Counted from the stretch's first letter, positions 43,964 to 52,887 are shown. The stretch: DNA of 64,000 bases from DASYQD01 sp963846495 (GCA_963846495.1 CAWJWP010000014.1:5258-69257), one strand, 5' to 3'. Notes: generated by a model from the sequence alone, not told the origin. Numbers and translations are program-made.

Positions 43964-45040
43964 TCAGCGCCGCAGGCTGCTATCGAAGGACGCACTGGCG
44001 CGAGCGCTGGCGCTCGCCGCAGCGCCGCCGGTCAGGCCGGCGGAGATGCCGCCTGCGGTGGTCCCCGACGCGCCCCCACTCAGCGCGCCGCCGATGCTTC
44101 CCGACCGCCCTGTGCCCACTCCTCCGCTCGCTCCCCCCCCGCTCCCACCCGAGATTCCTCCTCTCAGCCCGCCGCCGATGCCACCGCCGACGCTGCCGCC
44201 GATACCGCCGCCAACGCTGCCGGCGATCCCCGCGCCACCAGCCACTCCGGCCTGGACACCGAAACCGATCCCGCCCCCCACTGAGCCGCCGATCCCGCCG
44301 CTCGCGCCGGCGCTGACGTCGACCATCGTCCCCACCGCCAGCCGGCGCGGGTTCTCGATGCCGTTGGCGGCAGCCATCGACTGCCAGCCCGCGGGATCGC
44401 CGCTGGCCTTGCCTTTGAGACTGGCCGCCGAGTCTCCGTCCTGCGCCTGCTGCGGCGGTTTGGCGGCAGCTCCCTGCTTGGGGGCGACGAACTGGATCTC
44501 CTGCCTGGTGAGGGAAAGCGAGATCTTGGCGCGTAGCGGCCTGCCGTCGGCGGAGAAGTACTCCAGGCTCTCGGTGATCGACTCGACGATGCCCTCGAAC
44601 TTGAAAGTCCCCCAGAGAAACCGCACCCCCGGCGGGATGTACTTGGGCTCCCGCGCGGTGCCGCGGTTGTCCTTGCCGGGGGTGATGAAGTGGACGACGT
44701 CCTTGGTGAGCGCCCGCACGTCGTCAGGCAGCGCAGTGCCTTTGGGCGTCCCAGCCTTCGGATCGACGATCAGCGTGTGCTCCGCCCGGTCCACTAACAC
44801 GTGCTCCGGGTTGGTGACGTCGAACCAGAGATCGAAGGCGAGCTTGGTGGTACCGGTGCCGACGAACTGCATCGCCGCAGCACCGCGTTGATCACCGCTC
44901 ACGACCTGGTTGGAGAACGAGACCTTGAGCGTGTCGGGATTGAATTGCACCGGCACCACCTTGGCGCCGTCGGTGGTCTGACCCGAATCGTCCCAGGAAA
45001 TCTCCTGGAGGATCGCCTTGACCAGCTTCGCCGGGGTCAC
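43964..45040 (-). CDS. LysM-domain hub adaptor (Afp7-like) with a glycine-rich tail
   Basis: 358 residues. The N-terminal part (VPVQFNPDTLKVSFSNQV, TLIVDPKAGTPKGTALPDDV, GTFKFEGIVESITESLEYFS, SLSLTRQEI) matches the Afp7/gp53-like tail adaptor. A LysM-like segment (SGDPAGWQSMAAANGIENPR) then RLAVGTMVDV ends the usual family length near residue 225. The last about 130 residues are low-complexity Gly/Ser/Ala/Ile repeats (GGSVGGGIGGGL and variants). GTG 45040 overlaps the tube stop (GTGA). LysM adaptors connect tube initiator and hub in contractile tails. Confidence 0.88.
   Translation of the reverse strand: MTPAKLVKAILQEISWDDSGQTTDGAKVVPVQFNPDTLKVSFSNQVVSGDQRGAAAMQFVGTGTTKLAFDLWFDVTNPEHVLVDRAEHTLIVDPKAGTPKGTALPDDVRALTKDVVHFITPGKDNRGTAREPKYIPPGVRFLWGTFKFEGIVESITESLEYFSADGRPLRAKISLSLTRQEIQFVAPKQGAAAKPPQQAQDGDSAASLKGKASGDPAGWQSMAAANGIENPRRLAVGTMVDVSAGASGGIGGSVGGGIGFGVQAGVAGGAGIAGSVGGGIGGSVGGGIGGGLRGGISGGSGGGASGGVGTGRSGSIGGALSGGASGTTAGGISAGLTGGAAASASARASASFDSSLRR
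44010..44330 (-). repeat. Glycine-rich low-complexity repeat in the LysM adaptor gene
   Basis: Tandem imperfect units encoding GGxIGGSVGGGIG-like segments (many GGC/GGA/GGG and ATC codons) span the 3' third of the LysM gene. The nucleotide pattern CCGCCGATGCCxCC recurs on the plus strand. Such runs expand and contract readily by slippage, so length may vary among strains. Confidence 0.8.
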
Positions 45041-45528
45041 GACGTCCCCTCTCCGCCCGTCTTCACCCGGCTCAGACTCTCGTAGGCGACCTGCAGCTCC
45101 TCGACCGCGAGGCCACCGTCCTTGGCGTTGAGGCCCGGCACCTTGAGCTTGATCGGCAGACAGCCGGTGAGCTCGAAGGCCACCAGCGGGGTCGTCGCCT
45201 TGGCCTCGGCCGGCATGATGCCGATCACGCCCGAGGCGCGGACGCCGCTGCCGCCCGGGCCCTGCACCGCCTCGAACCACTCCCAGAGGCCGAAGTCGCT
45301 GGTCATGCCCCGCTTCAAGGTGAGCTGGCCATAGCTCACCGGGCCGACCAGGTGGATCGGCCGCGCGTTGTTGCCGCCTTCGCGGATGGTCTTCGGCTCG
45401 AGGCTCACCTCCATGCCGTCGCACTCGGCGAACTCGGCCGCGCAGAGCGGCAGCTTGCGCGGCCCGGCGACCTGGATCGCGATGCGGAAGTTGAAGGTGG
45501 TGAACGGGTACTCGGGCTCGTTGGCCAT
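45037..45528 (-). CDS. Inner-tube protein, second copy (Afp5-like tube initiator)
   Basis: 163 residues with the T4 gp19/Hcp-like tube pattern: YPFTTFNFRIAIQVAGPRKL, AAEFAECDGMEVSLEPKTI, YGQLTLKRGMTSDFGLWEWF, GLAVEELQVAYESL. It is longer and more divergent than the first tube protein and lies next to the LysM adaptor, as Afp5 does, so it probably starts tube polymerisation on the hub. ATG 45528 follows GGTGG; the upstream sheath gene ends 2 bp away. Confidence 0.9.
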   Translation of the reverse strand: MANEPEYPFTTFNFRIAIQVAGPRKLPLCAAEFAECDGMEVSLEPKTIREGGNNARPIHLVGPVSYGQLTLKRGMTSDFGLWEWFEAVQGPGGSGVRASGVIGIMPAEAKATTPLVAFELTGCLPIKLKVPGLNAKDGGLAVEELQVAYESLSRVKTGGEGTS

Positions 45529-45530
45529 GC

Positions 45531-48500
45531 TCAAGCCACCTCCTGCACGGCCAGCCGGCCGGCGCCGCCGTCGACCAGGCGCACGGTGAGGAAGGCGAGA
45601 GCGCGAGCCGGTGCCACCTGCAGCTCGACCACGAAGCGGCCGCGGTCGACTGCATCGGGCGGGTTGATCGAGGAGCTGGCGACGACGCGGAAGCCGGCCT
45701 CGGCGGTGGCGCCGGCGAAGGCGCCGCGGCGATAGAGGTCGCCCAACAGCAACTCGAAACGGTGGCGCACGAGGTCGCCGAGGAAGGCGTCGTTGGGCTC
45801 GAAGACGAAGCCCTGTCCCTCGCGCAGGGCGAGGCGGCGGAGCAGGATGAGGAGGCGGCGCACCGAGATCGGGCGCAGGGAGCCGTGGTCGCTGAGGGTA
45901 TCGGCGGAGAGGAGCAGGAAGCCGCGCGGGTGATGCAGGACCGCGTTGACCCCCGACAACCTCCGCCACGCCTCGAGGCCGAGCGGCGGATCGAGGGCCA
46001 GGACGCCGGCCAACGGGCGGTTTGCCGGTGCCCGCCAGGCACCCGGCCCGAGCGCCAAGGCCGCCATCGTGCCGCCCACCGCCCCCTCGGGCGGCTGGCG
46101 GCGCAGCGACGAGCTCGCCGGGGCGCCGCCGCCGCGCCCCACCAGCCACGGGTGGTAGAGGGCGCCGAAGCCAAGCGCGGGCAGCTCACCGAGCGTCAGC
46201 GGTGGCACCCCCACCGCCGGATCGACAGCGCCCGGCGGCAACGGGGGGGCCGGCGGCTCCGGTGGCCCCCCCGGAGTGAGGCGCGCCAAATGGTCGAGCG
46301 CGTCGTCGGCGCGGTAGTGATCGGGCAGGCTGAGCAGCGCCAGCAGGTCGGCGCGCGCCGCCGCCAGACGCAGCGACGCCCGCTGGACGGCGAGCAGCGC
46401 GGCAGGGTCGTACGCGGGGACGGCGAGCTCCGTGTAGTCGTCGCGCTCGGTCCCCGGCACCCGCACGCTGTTGGACCAGGGGCCGGGGCGATCCTCGGCG
46501 AGGCCGCGCACACGGTAGTAGCGCGCCGTCGGCCGCCCCTCGGGCAGGACGAAGCCGCTGTCCGCGGGTCGCTCCGGGCCCGCGACCCGGGCGGTGGCGA
46601 AGCCGGCGTCGGCAGCCTCCTCGAGCTGATAGCTCGCGGCGATCGGCGCCGCCGCGTCCTCCGCCTCCCAGACCACCGCGAGAGCAGGTGGCGAGCCGGC
46701 GGCTCCGAGCCGCAACACCAGGCCTGCGGGCCGGCCGCCGGCACAGGCGGCGAATGGCTCCAGGGGCAAGCGGGCACCGCGGGTATTGGACCAGGGACCG
46801 GCCTCGCCATCGTGCTCGGCCCGCACCCGGAGCCAGACCTCGGCCGGGCAGCCCGGCGGCAGCACGAGATGGGCTGTGATCTCCTCACCGGCGTGGACCA
46901 CGACGGCACGCGGGAAGGCTGGATCGGTGTCGCGCTCCAGGCGGTAGTGGTTGGCGCCCGCCACCGCCGTCCAGTCGACAGGGTATCGACCGGCCGCGTC
47001 GATGGCGCCGAACGGCAAGAGCTCCGGCGCCCCCAGCGGCTTGGCACTCCGCGGCAGCTCTCGCGTCCAGCCCCGGTGGACGGCGTCGGGCACCGCCAGC
47101 AGGGACACCTCGGAGAGGGACACCAGGCTGTGCAGCCCGCGCAGCGGTAGCCCCCTGAGGTCGTGCCAGTGCTCGGCCTCGCTGAGAAGCGAGCCCTGGT
47201 ACAAGCGACCGAGCGCGGGGTCGAGGAAGAGCCCGGCGCTGAAAGTGGCAAGGCCGTCGCGTTCGAGTCGAGTGCCGGGCAAGAACGGGCGGTCGAGGGG
47301 CACTGCGGCCGCCGCCGTACGGTCGCGCACCATCCCCCAGGGGAGATAGAAGTCGGAGGTGTCCGTCGGCGCCGGGCCAGCGAGCGGAAAGCGCGGGTCG
47401 GCGGCCTCGGCGAACAGCCCGGCGAAGCGCTCGCGCAGCGGGTCGAATGCTTCGCCGAGCAACGCCGAGAGCGTGGCCGGTCCCTCCGCCGCCGTCGCGG
47501 CTTGGCGCCCTGCACGGTCCGCCACCTGCTCTCGCCCGACCCGCCCGAACAGGGCTTCATCGATGGGGAGCGCCGCCCAATAGCGAGGATGACGGCGCGC
47601 GAAGGTGAGGCCGCCGAGGCGCGCGGCGAGCTCCTGGCCGCGGAAGAGGGCCAGCTCGAAGGACAGGCGTCGCACTGCCGGTAGCCGGTCCGGGTGGGCG
47701 GGGCTGCCAAGCCAGTCGTTGGCGAGCGACAACCCGACGTTCTCGGCGAGCGGTGCTGGAGGCCCGCTCTCGTCGGTCTCGAGCGACACCGCCGAAGGAG
47801 AGCCGGTGAAGGTCGCCGGCTGGACCCAGAAGGCTCCCGGGGTCTCGGCACCCGGGGTCGAGGGGAGCGCCGCCGACCACAGCCGCACGCCGCCGGGAAG
47901 CGGCTCGACGCGGTCGACGAAGAGCAGCAACGACGGCGATCCGGGGGTGAACAGCAGCTCGACGAGGTCCCCGGGCTGGAGATCGACTGCTCCGGCGGCC
48001 AGGTCGAGACGGTAGGCACCGGCGGCCAACACCAGCGGCAACGCATCGCGTGATCGCTCCTCCACCCGCCAGCGCAGCGGATCGCGCAGCAGCGCCGTCG
48101 CCGCCGCCAGCTCTTCGCACCAACTCCCGGCCGCCCGTGCCCGCGCCTCAACCGGGCGTGGCGGGCTCGCGGCGCTGTCGGCCGCCGCCACCAGCCCGGG
48201 AAGTCGAAAGCGGTGGCGCACCGCCGACGCCTCGTCGGCCACCCGCACCGCCCAGCAACGCGCACCGCCGTTGGCGAAGAATGCTTCGACCGCCGTGGCG
48301 AGGTGGGCGCGTCGCGGCTCGCCGCGATCGGCGTCCCAGGCGAGTTTCGGCGCCGCGCCGTCGAGGTCGCTGAAGACGGCGCGGAAGCGCGCCGGATCCT
48401 CCACCAGCACCGGGACGTGCAGCGGTCCAGCGGCGGCAAAGCCGACGAAGGCGGCCACGTCCATGCGCGGCAGCTCGTCCGCCGGCGGCGACGGCGACGC

Positions 48501-48539
48501 TTCGAAGAAGACGCCGGGGAGACGGGCGGGCGTCGGCAC
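45531..48539 (-). CDS. Giant sheath protein with two FN3-like inserts
   Basis: 1002 residues, about twice a usual sheath. The N-terminus begins LPGVFFEASPSPPADELPRM and continues AAFVGFAAAGPLHVPVLVED, the contractile-sheath pattern. The C-terminal sheath domain is intact (LLSADTLSDHGSLRPISVRR, LLILLRRLALREGQGFVFEP, ASSSINPPDAVDRGRFVVEL). In between, about residues 505-695, are two fibronectin III-like repeats, each with a Y-x-L-E-x-D/A core and ending GPWSN (VDWTAVAGANHYRLERDTD, VVWEAEDAAAPIAASYQLEE, YYRVRGLAEDRPGPWSN). GTG 48539 follows AAGGGAG. Its place after the first tube gene suggests a baseplate-proximal sheath ring like Afp3/Afp4. Confidence 0.85.
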   Translation of the reverse strand: MPTPARLPGVFFEASPSPPADELPRMDVAAFVGFAAAGPLHVPVLVEDPARFRAVFSDLDGAAPKLAWDADRGEPRRAHLATAVEAFFANGGARCWAVRVADEASAVRHRFRLPGLVAAADSAASPPRPVEARARAAGSWCEELAAATALLRDPLRWRVEERSRDALPLVLAAGAYRLDLAAGAVDLQPGDLVELLFTPGSPSLLLFVDRVEPLPGGVRLWSAALPSTPGAETPGAFWVQPATFTGSPSAVSLETDESGPPAPLAENVGLSLANDWLGSPAHPDRLPAVRRLSFELALFRGQELAARLGGLTFARRHPRYWAALPIDEALFGRVGREQVADRAGRQAATAAEGPATLSALLGEAFDPLRERFAGLFAEAADPRFPLAGPAPTDTSDFYLPWGMVRDRTAAAAVPLDRPFLPGTRLERDGLATFSAGLFLDPALGRLYQGSLLSEAEHWHDLRGLPLRGLHSLVSLSEVSLLAVPDAVHRGWTRELPRSAKPLGAPELLPFGAIDAAGRYPVDWTAVAGANHYRLERDTDPAFPRAVVVHAGEEITAHLVLPPGCPAEVWLRVRAEHDGEAGPWSNTRGARLPLEPFAACAGGRPAGLVLRLGAAGSPPALAVVWEAEDAAAPIAASYQLEEAADAGFATARVAGPERPADSGFVLPEGRPTARYYRVRGLAEDRPGPWSNSVRVPGTERDDYTELAVPAYDPAALLAVQRASLRLAAARADLLALLSLPDHYRADDALDHLARLTPGGPPEPPAPPLPPGAVDPAVGVPPLTLGELPALGFGALYHPWLVGRGGGAPASSSLRRQPPEGAVGGTMAALALGPGAWRAPANRPLAGVLALDPPLGLEAWRRLSGVNAVLHHPRGFLLLSADTLSDHGSLRPISVRRLLILLRRLALREGQGFVFEPNDAFLGDLVRHRFELLLGDLYRRGAFAGATAEAGFRVVASSSINPPDAVDRGRFVVELQVAPARALAFLTVRLVDGGAGRLAVQEVA

Positions 48540-48549
48540 GACGGCTCCC

Positions 48550-49002
48550 TTACAGCATCTCGATGCGCTCGGAGGCGAGCACCAGCTCCTCGATGGCGAG
48601 ATCGGTGCCCTTGCCGTTGAGCGACGGTCCGGTGTACTTCATCGGCCGCGCTCGGAAGAGCTTCCACGTCATCGCCGTGCCGGTGCGGTCTTCCGTCCGC
48701 AGCTCGATGGTGACCGTCTTCAGCTGGCCCTGAGTGCCGTTGCGCACCGCGTCGAGCCAGTTGTAGAGGTCGAGGGCGCCGAGCACGCCGCGCTTGAGGG
48801 TGACGTCGGGGACCTTGTAGGTGGTGTTCACCTTGCGCGCGGAGTTCTCGCTCCAGTTGCCGGCACGGTACTCGGCCACCGTCATCTCGAGACCGATCCC
48901 CGAGAGTTCCTGGAAGCCGGCGTGCACCGTCTCCGAGTTGAGGTCGTCCCAGCTCACCCGGAAGTTGAACTGGCTGTACGGGTAGTCGCGCTCGATGGCC
49001 AT
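48550..49002 (-). CDS. Main inner-tube protein (Afp1-like, Hcp fold)
   Basis: 150 residues, the normal length. YPYSQFNFRVSWDDLNSETV, AGFQELSGIGLEMTVAEYRA, VPDVTLKRGVLGALDLYNWL and GTDLAIEELVLASERIEML match eCIS/phage tube proteins. Stacked hexamers form the rigid tube carrying cargo. ATG 49002 follows GAGAGGAGAGCGCAG, a strong site in keeping with the high copy number of the tube. Confidence 0.93.
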   Translation of the reverse strand: MAIERDYPYSQFNFRVSWDDLNSETVHAGFQELSGIGLEMTVAEYRAGNWSENSARKVNTTYKVPDVTLKRGVLGALDLYNWLDAVRNGTQGQLKTVTIELRTEDRTGTAMTWKLFRARPMKYTGPSLNGKGTDLAIEELVLASERIEML

Positions 49003-49021
49003 CTGCGCTCTCCTCTCGGGT

Positions 49022-50953
49022 TCAAGCCCGGCTGTCGGCCGTCTTCTGGCCGATGCGGAAGATCACGAACTCGGCTGGCCGCAGGGGTGCCACGCCCACC
49101 AGGCAGACCAGGCGGCCGTTGTCGAGGTCGTTCTGGGTCATCGTGCTGCGGTCGCAGCGCACGAAGTACGCCTCGGCGGGCTTGCTGCCGAGCAGGTGGT
49201 TGCTCTGGAACTCGTTGAACAGGAAATCCTCGACCGTGCTGCGCACGTTGGCCCACAGCGCCTCGCCGTTGGGCTCGAACACCGCCCACTGCGTGCCGCG
49301 ATCGATCGAGCGTTCGAGGTAGGCGAAGTAGCGGCGCACGTTGAGGTACTTCCACTCCGGATCAGAGCTCGCGGTGCGCGCGCCCCAGACGCGGAAGCCC
49401 CGTCCTTCGAAGAAGCGCAGGCAGTTGATGCCTTCCGGGTTGAGCGCCTCTTGCTGCGCGCGATTGAGCAGCAGCTCCAAGCCGAGCGCCAACCGCACCA
49501 CCTCGTTGGCCGGCGCCTTGTGCACGCCGCGATCGATGTCGGTGCGCGCGTAGATGCCGGCGACGAAGCCCGAGGGCGGCAAGTGGATCTCGCGCGCCAC
49601 CGGGTCGACGCCGCTGCGCGCCAGCGGATCGAGCACTCGTACCCAGGGGTAGTAGAGCGCAGCGCGCGTGGTGTCGATCCCGGCGCGGAGGGCGCGCACA
49701 TCGGTGAGGGTTTGGCCGTTGGCCGAATCGAGCACGGCGATGCGGTAGCGCATCCGCTCGCAGTGCGAGATGAGCAGGCGGATGATCGCCTGCCCGTCGG
49801 GACCGTAGTCGCCGTCGAGATCGAAGGTCGAGCCCGGAGCGGCGACGATCGAGATGTCCTCGAGGTCCTCGAAGCTGAGCAGGCCGCGCTTGGCGCCGGC
49901 GGCACCCTCGTCCCCCTCGTAATCGCCGGCGCCCGGGCGCGCGCCGTCGCCGCCGCCGCCCAGACGCACGCGGAAGCTGCGTGCGGCGTCTCCGGCGTTG
50001 GGGTCGTCGAGGTGCTCGAGCACGGTGGTGTCGGGGTCGCGCAAGCTCGCCTGCCCGAGCAGCGCCTGGGCGATCTCGGCGCCGTTGCCGAGGTCGCGAC
50101 CGTTGAAGACCAGCGGCACGCGCAGATAACGACTCGGAGTGTCGGGGGACGGGTCGAACACCCGCGACAGCGAGCGCCGGTGCTCGGGGTGGAAGGTGAG
50201 CCCGTCCCACGACTCCTCCTGGCCGACTTCCCCCTGAGGCGTGACCACGACGCCTACCGTCAGCACCCGCACCGCGCCGACCTCGTCGAGTGCCAGGGCG
50301 TTGGTGGGCGAGGCACCGGGATCGTTCTGGCGCAGCCGGAAGCTGAAGCGGCCGGAGGGGTCGTCGAAGAAGCGATCGAGCCAGTAGAGCTGGCCCTCGC
50401 CGGGCGGCGAGCCGGGTGGCGAGCCGGGGCCGGCTGCCCACACCGTGTCGAAGGCCTGCGCGCCGCGCAGCACGTCGCGGCCCAGCACGGTCGGGCTGCC
50501 GAGCACGGCGCCAGGGTCGGCGGGCTCGAAGGCGTGGATGTTTTCACCCAGACGGAAGGTGAAAGTCACCGTGAAGTTGCCGGCGGCGCCGGGGAAGCGC
50601 GCCCTCAGCTCGAAGGCGGGCGGCGAGCCCTCCGGCGCCCAGGCGGCGAAGCCGCCGTCGCCGTTGTAGGCCCGAGCGACGTAGAGCCGCCGCCCGCCCT
50701 CCTCGAAGAACGCGCGCACGCCGTGGGCCAGAAAATTGTCGACCGGGCCCGCGTCGCTGAATTCGAGGCGCTCGATGGTGCCGTAGATGCGCTCGAAGTC
50801 GTTGAAGCTGGTGAGCAGCTCGGGCTCGCCGAAGATCGGCCCGAAGCGCGTCGGGCCGATGAAGCCGGCGGTCGAGGTGCCGACGCCCTCGATGCTCTTC
50901 TGCCGGAAGCTCACCTCCTCTACGAAGACTCCCGGCGCCAGGTACTCGGGCAT
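49022..50953 (-). CDS. Main contractile sheath protein
   Basis: 643 residues. Classic sheath N-terminus (YLAPGVFVEEVSFRQKSIEG, TAGFIGPTRFGPIFGEPELL, SFNDFERIYG) and C-terminal domain (GINCLRFFEGRGFRVWGART, EWKYLNVRRYFAYLERSIDR, RPAEFVIFRIGQKT). A G/D/A-rich loop near residue 355 (GGGGDGARPGAGDYEGDEGA) and an insertion near 120-260 make it longer than the common 350-500 residues. Strong GGAGGAGACCGTC site before ATG 50953. It is the polymer that contracts to drive the tube. Confidence 0.93.
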   Translation of the reverse strand: MPEYLAPGVFVEEVSFRQKSIEGVGTSTAGFIGPTRFGPIFGEPELLTSFNDFERIYGTIERLEFSDAGPVDNFLAHGVRAFFEEGGRRLYVARAYNGDGGFAAWAPEGSPPAFELRARFPGAAGNFTVTFTFRLGENIHAFEPADPGAVLGSPTVLGRDVLRGAQAFDTVWAAGPGSPPGSPPGEGQLYWLDRFFDDPSGRFSFRLRQNDPGASPTNALALDEVGAVRVLTVGVVVTPQGEVGQEESWDGLTFHPEHRRSLSRVFDPSPDTPSRYLRVPLVFNGRDLGNGAEIAQALLGQASLRDPDTTVLEHLDDPNAGDAARSFRVRLGGGGDGARPGAGDYEGDEGAAGAKRGLLSFEDLEDISIVAAPGSTFDLDGDYGPDGQAIIRLLISHCERMRYRIAVLDSANGQTLTDVRALRAGIDTTRAALYYPWVRVLDPLARSGVDPVAREIHLPPSGFVAGIYARTDIDRGVHKAPANEVVRLALGLELLLNRAQQEALNPEGINCLRFFEGRGFRVWGARTASSDPEWKYLNVRRYFAYLERSIDRGTQWAVFEPNGEALWANVRSTVEDFLFNEFQSNHLLGSKPAEAYFVRCDRSTMTQNDLDNGRLVCLVGVAPLRPAEFVIFRIGQKTADSRA

Positions 50954-50980
50954 GACGGTCTCCTCCTGCGATAGGCGGGG

Positions 50981-51949
50981 TTACGGGGGTGACCCCGCAG
51001 GGACGATCAGTAGTCTCGAGTCGCCGATGGTCCTCAGCACCGCCTCGCCGTCGTAGCTCAGGGTGCCGAGCCATTCGGTGGTCATCGAACCTGACGGCGA
51101 GCCGGCGTCGAGCAGCACGTGGGCCGCAAGCTGGTCGAGGACGCGGGCGAGGTCGGGCAGGTCGGTGCCAGGCAGCGGAGCCAGGACCGCGGGCTCCCAG
51201 GCCACGGCAACGGCGATGTCCCAGGTGCGGTCGGACACCGGCGGACCGGGCGGCGAGGCGGCGCCATCGGGCGACGCCCAGAGCCGTCCGAGGCCTCCGG
51301 GAAGCGGCGGCAACGGAAACTGCACCGCAAAGCGGCCGGCGGCGTCGGCCAGGCCGAAGCGGTGGGGCTGCCCAGGGATCGCGACCCGCACCAGGGCGTG
51401 GCCGGCGGCGGCGCCGGTCGCGGCGTCGGCCAGCGTGCCGCGCACCGCCGTCACACCGGACGTGCGCGGCCGGACCGGCGAGGAGAAGAGGTAGAAACCC
51501 GGTGGCGATTGCTGCGACGGGCTGCCCGGCGGCTGGGCGAGGAAGACGCCGCGGCCGGGCAGCGGCAGCTGCAGCCGGAACGCCGCCGGCAGGAAGTGCC
51601 GCGCGACGTCGATGACCTCGACGACGAATGGGTGGGTTGGCGGCGGGCTCGACGGCGAAGCGGCGGCGAGCGCCGCCTCGGCGAGTCCGGTCGGGTTGAC
51701 CGGCGGCTGCTCGATCGCCCGCAACCCAGGCAGCCGCTGGAAGGCGTAGACGTCCGAGCGCGTGCGGAATGCCTCCACGACCGGCCGCCGCGCCGCCTCC
51801 GGCCATGCCCGCACCCGCAGGCCGGCGCGGATCTGACTGTCGTTCACGGCGTCCCAGAAGCGCAGCCCGAGTGGACAGAAGGTCTCGAGCTCCTCGAGGA
51901 TCCGGTAGCTGCGGCCGTCCTCCAAAATGCCGGTAGCGGGAACGGTCAT
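50981..51949 (-). CDS. eCIS protein with a carboxypeptidase-regulatory-like sandwich
   Basis: 322 residues. The first 60 residues (SYRILEELETFCPLGLRFWD, RTRSDVYAFQRLPGLRAIEQ) recall an uncharacterised eCIS family. The centre (GTLADAATGAAAGHALVRVA, HRFGLADAAGRFAVQFPLPP) resembles a carboxypeptidase-D regulatory-like beta sandwich. No signal peptide. ATG 51949 overlaps the cap-gene stop (ATGA). The position between terminator and sheath suggests a distal-end or sheath accessory; this is inference. Confidence 0.65.
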   Translation of the reverse strand: MTVPATGILEDGRSYRILEELETFCPLGLRFWDAVNDSQIRAGLRVRAWPEAARRPVVEAFRTRSDVYAFQRLPGLRAIEQPPVNPTGLAEAALAAASPSSPPPTHPFVVEVIDVARHFLPAAFRLQLPLPGRGVFLAQPPGSPSQQSPPGFYLFSSPVRPRTSGVTAVRGTLADAATGAAAGHALVRVAIPGQPHRFGLADAAGRFAVQFPLPPLPGGLGRLWASPDGAASPPGPPVSDRTWDIAVAVAWEPAVLAPLPGTDLPDLARVLDQLAAHVLLDAGSPSGSMTTEWLGTLSYDGEAVLRTIGDSRLLIVPAGSPP

Positions 51950-52551
51950 GCGACCGCCTCGGCGGCGGCCAGCTCGGCGGCGCGCAGCACCCGTTCCTGG
52001 ACTTCCCCGCCGCCTTCGGCCAGCGGCCGCGGCGACTCGATGCGCAGCACCCGCGCCACGTAGGGGACCGAGAGCTGGTAGACGTTCTGGACGAGCGTGT
52101 CCCAGATGCGTAGCAGATCCTCGTTGGTCAGCTCGGTGAGCGACAGCTCTACCGTCTCGTGGGCGCGGAAGACGCCGGGCGTGACGGCGTTGAGCAGCGC
52201 CGCCGGGAAGATCGGGTGGTCTTCGAGCGCCCGCATCATCCATCCGGCGACGGTGTGCTGCAGGGACGCTTCCTTGCCCCACACGGTCAGCAGCAGGTGC
52301 AAGTCGAGAGGGAGCAAGGCGGGGAAGCTCCGGCCGTCGGGCCCCGGCCGGCTGGGTGGGGTGCGCTGTGCGCCGTTGGGGAAGATACGGTAGAGGAAAA
52401 GCGACACGCCAGCATTCAACGGCTTGCTGAAGTCCTTGGCGGTGAAGACCTTGAACTCCAGCTCCTGGCCGAAATCCTCGGGTCGGTGGTTGCTGCGCAG
52501 CAGCTGCAGCACCGCCTCAGTGACCGTCGCCACGGCCCGGTAGTCGGCCAC
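51946..52551 (-). CDS. DUF4255/Pvc16_N tail-terminator cap (Afp16-like)
   Basis: 201 residues matching DUF4255: VTEAVLQLLRSN, ELEFKVFTAKDFSKPLNAGV, SLFLYRIFPNGAQR, LPLDLHLLLTVWGKEASLQH and VYQLSVPYVARVLRIES. In Afp, the homologous protein caps tube and sheath at the distal end and stops growth at the measured length. GTG 52551 directly abuts the preceding TAG with GGAGAGCTAG upstream. It is the second gene of the operon. Confidence 0.9.
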   Translation of the reverse strand: MADYRAVATVTEAVLQLLRSNHRPEDFGQELEFKVFTAKDFSKPLNAGVSLFLYRIFPNGAQRTPPSRPGPDGRSFPALLPLDLHLLLTVWGKEASLQHTVAGWMMRALEDHPIFPAALLNAVTPGVFRAHETVELSLTELTNEDLLRIWDTLVQNVYQLSVPYVARVLRIESPRPLAEGGGEVQERVLRAAELAAAEAVA

Positions 52552-52842
52552 CTAGCTCTCCACCGAAGGGCAGCCGTGGCGCCCGCGGACCAGCGCCTCC
52601 GCTTCAGCACGGCGCTCAGGGTTGAGGCGATAGCGCTGCCGCTGGTCGTGCCCGCGGACGGCGAGGAGGAAGCCGAAGTCCACCAGCTCGTTCACCGCTG
52701 CTTCCGCCGCCGCGCGCTGGCGTTCGATGTAGCGCTCCAAGACCCACCACTCCAGGATGCCCTCGAGCGTGTCCTGGGCGCGGGGTCGTTCGGTGAGGTA
52801 GGCGAGGATCTCAAACGACGTGTCCGAGGTGAGCCGTTCCAC
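52552..52842 (-). CDS. Small winged-helix-like protein, first gene of the eCIS operon
   Basis: 96 residues from GTG 52842 (VERLTSDTSFEILAYLTERP). The sequence is helical with a winged-helix-like pattern (AAAEAAVNELVDFGFLLAV, then RGHDQRQRYRLNPERRAEA), so a small DNA-binding or interaction protein. The start is chosen by promoter geometry: the sigma-54 site predicts transcription from about 52876, leaving GTG 52842 a leader of about 34 nt with AAGGA 7 bases upstream. ATG 52869 would sit within some 8 nt of the transcript end. Similar small proteins are found in some other eCIS loci. Confidence 0.6.
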   Translation of the reverse strand: MERLTSDTSFEILAYLTERPRAQDTLEGILEWWVLERYIERQRAAAEAAVNELVDFGFLLAVRGHDQRQRYRLNPERRAEAEALVRGRHGCPSVES

Positions 52843-52887
52843 TCCAGTGTCCTTGGCTCTGCGCTGCATGTCTCGGGGGGGCCATTG

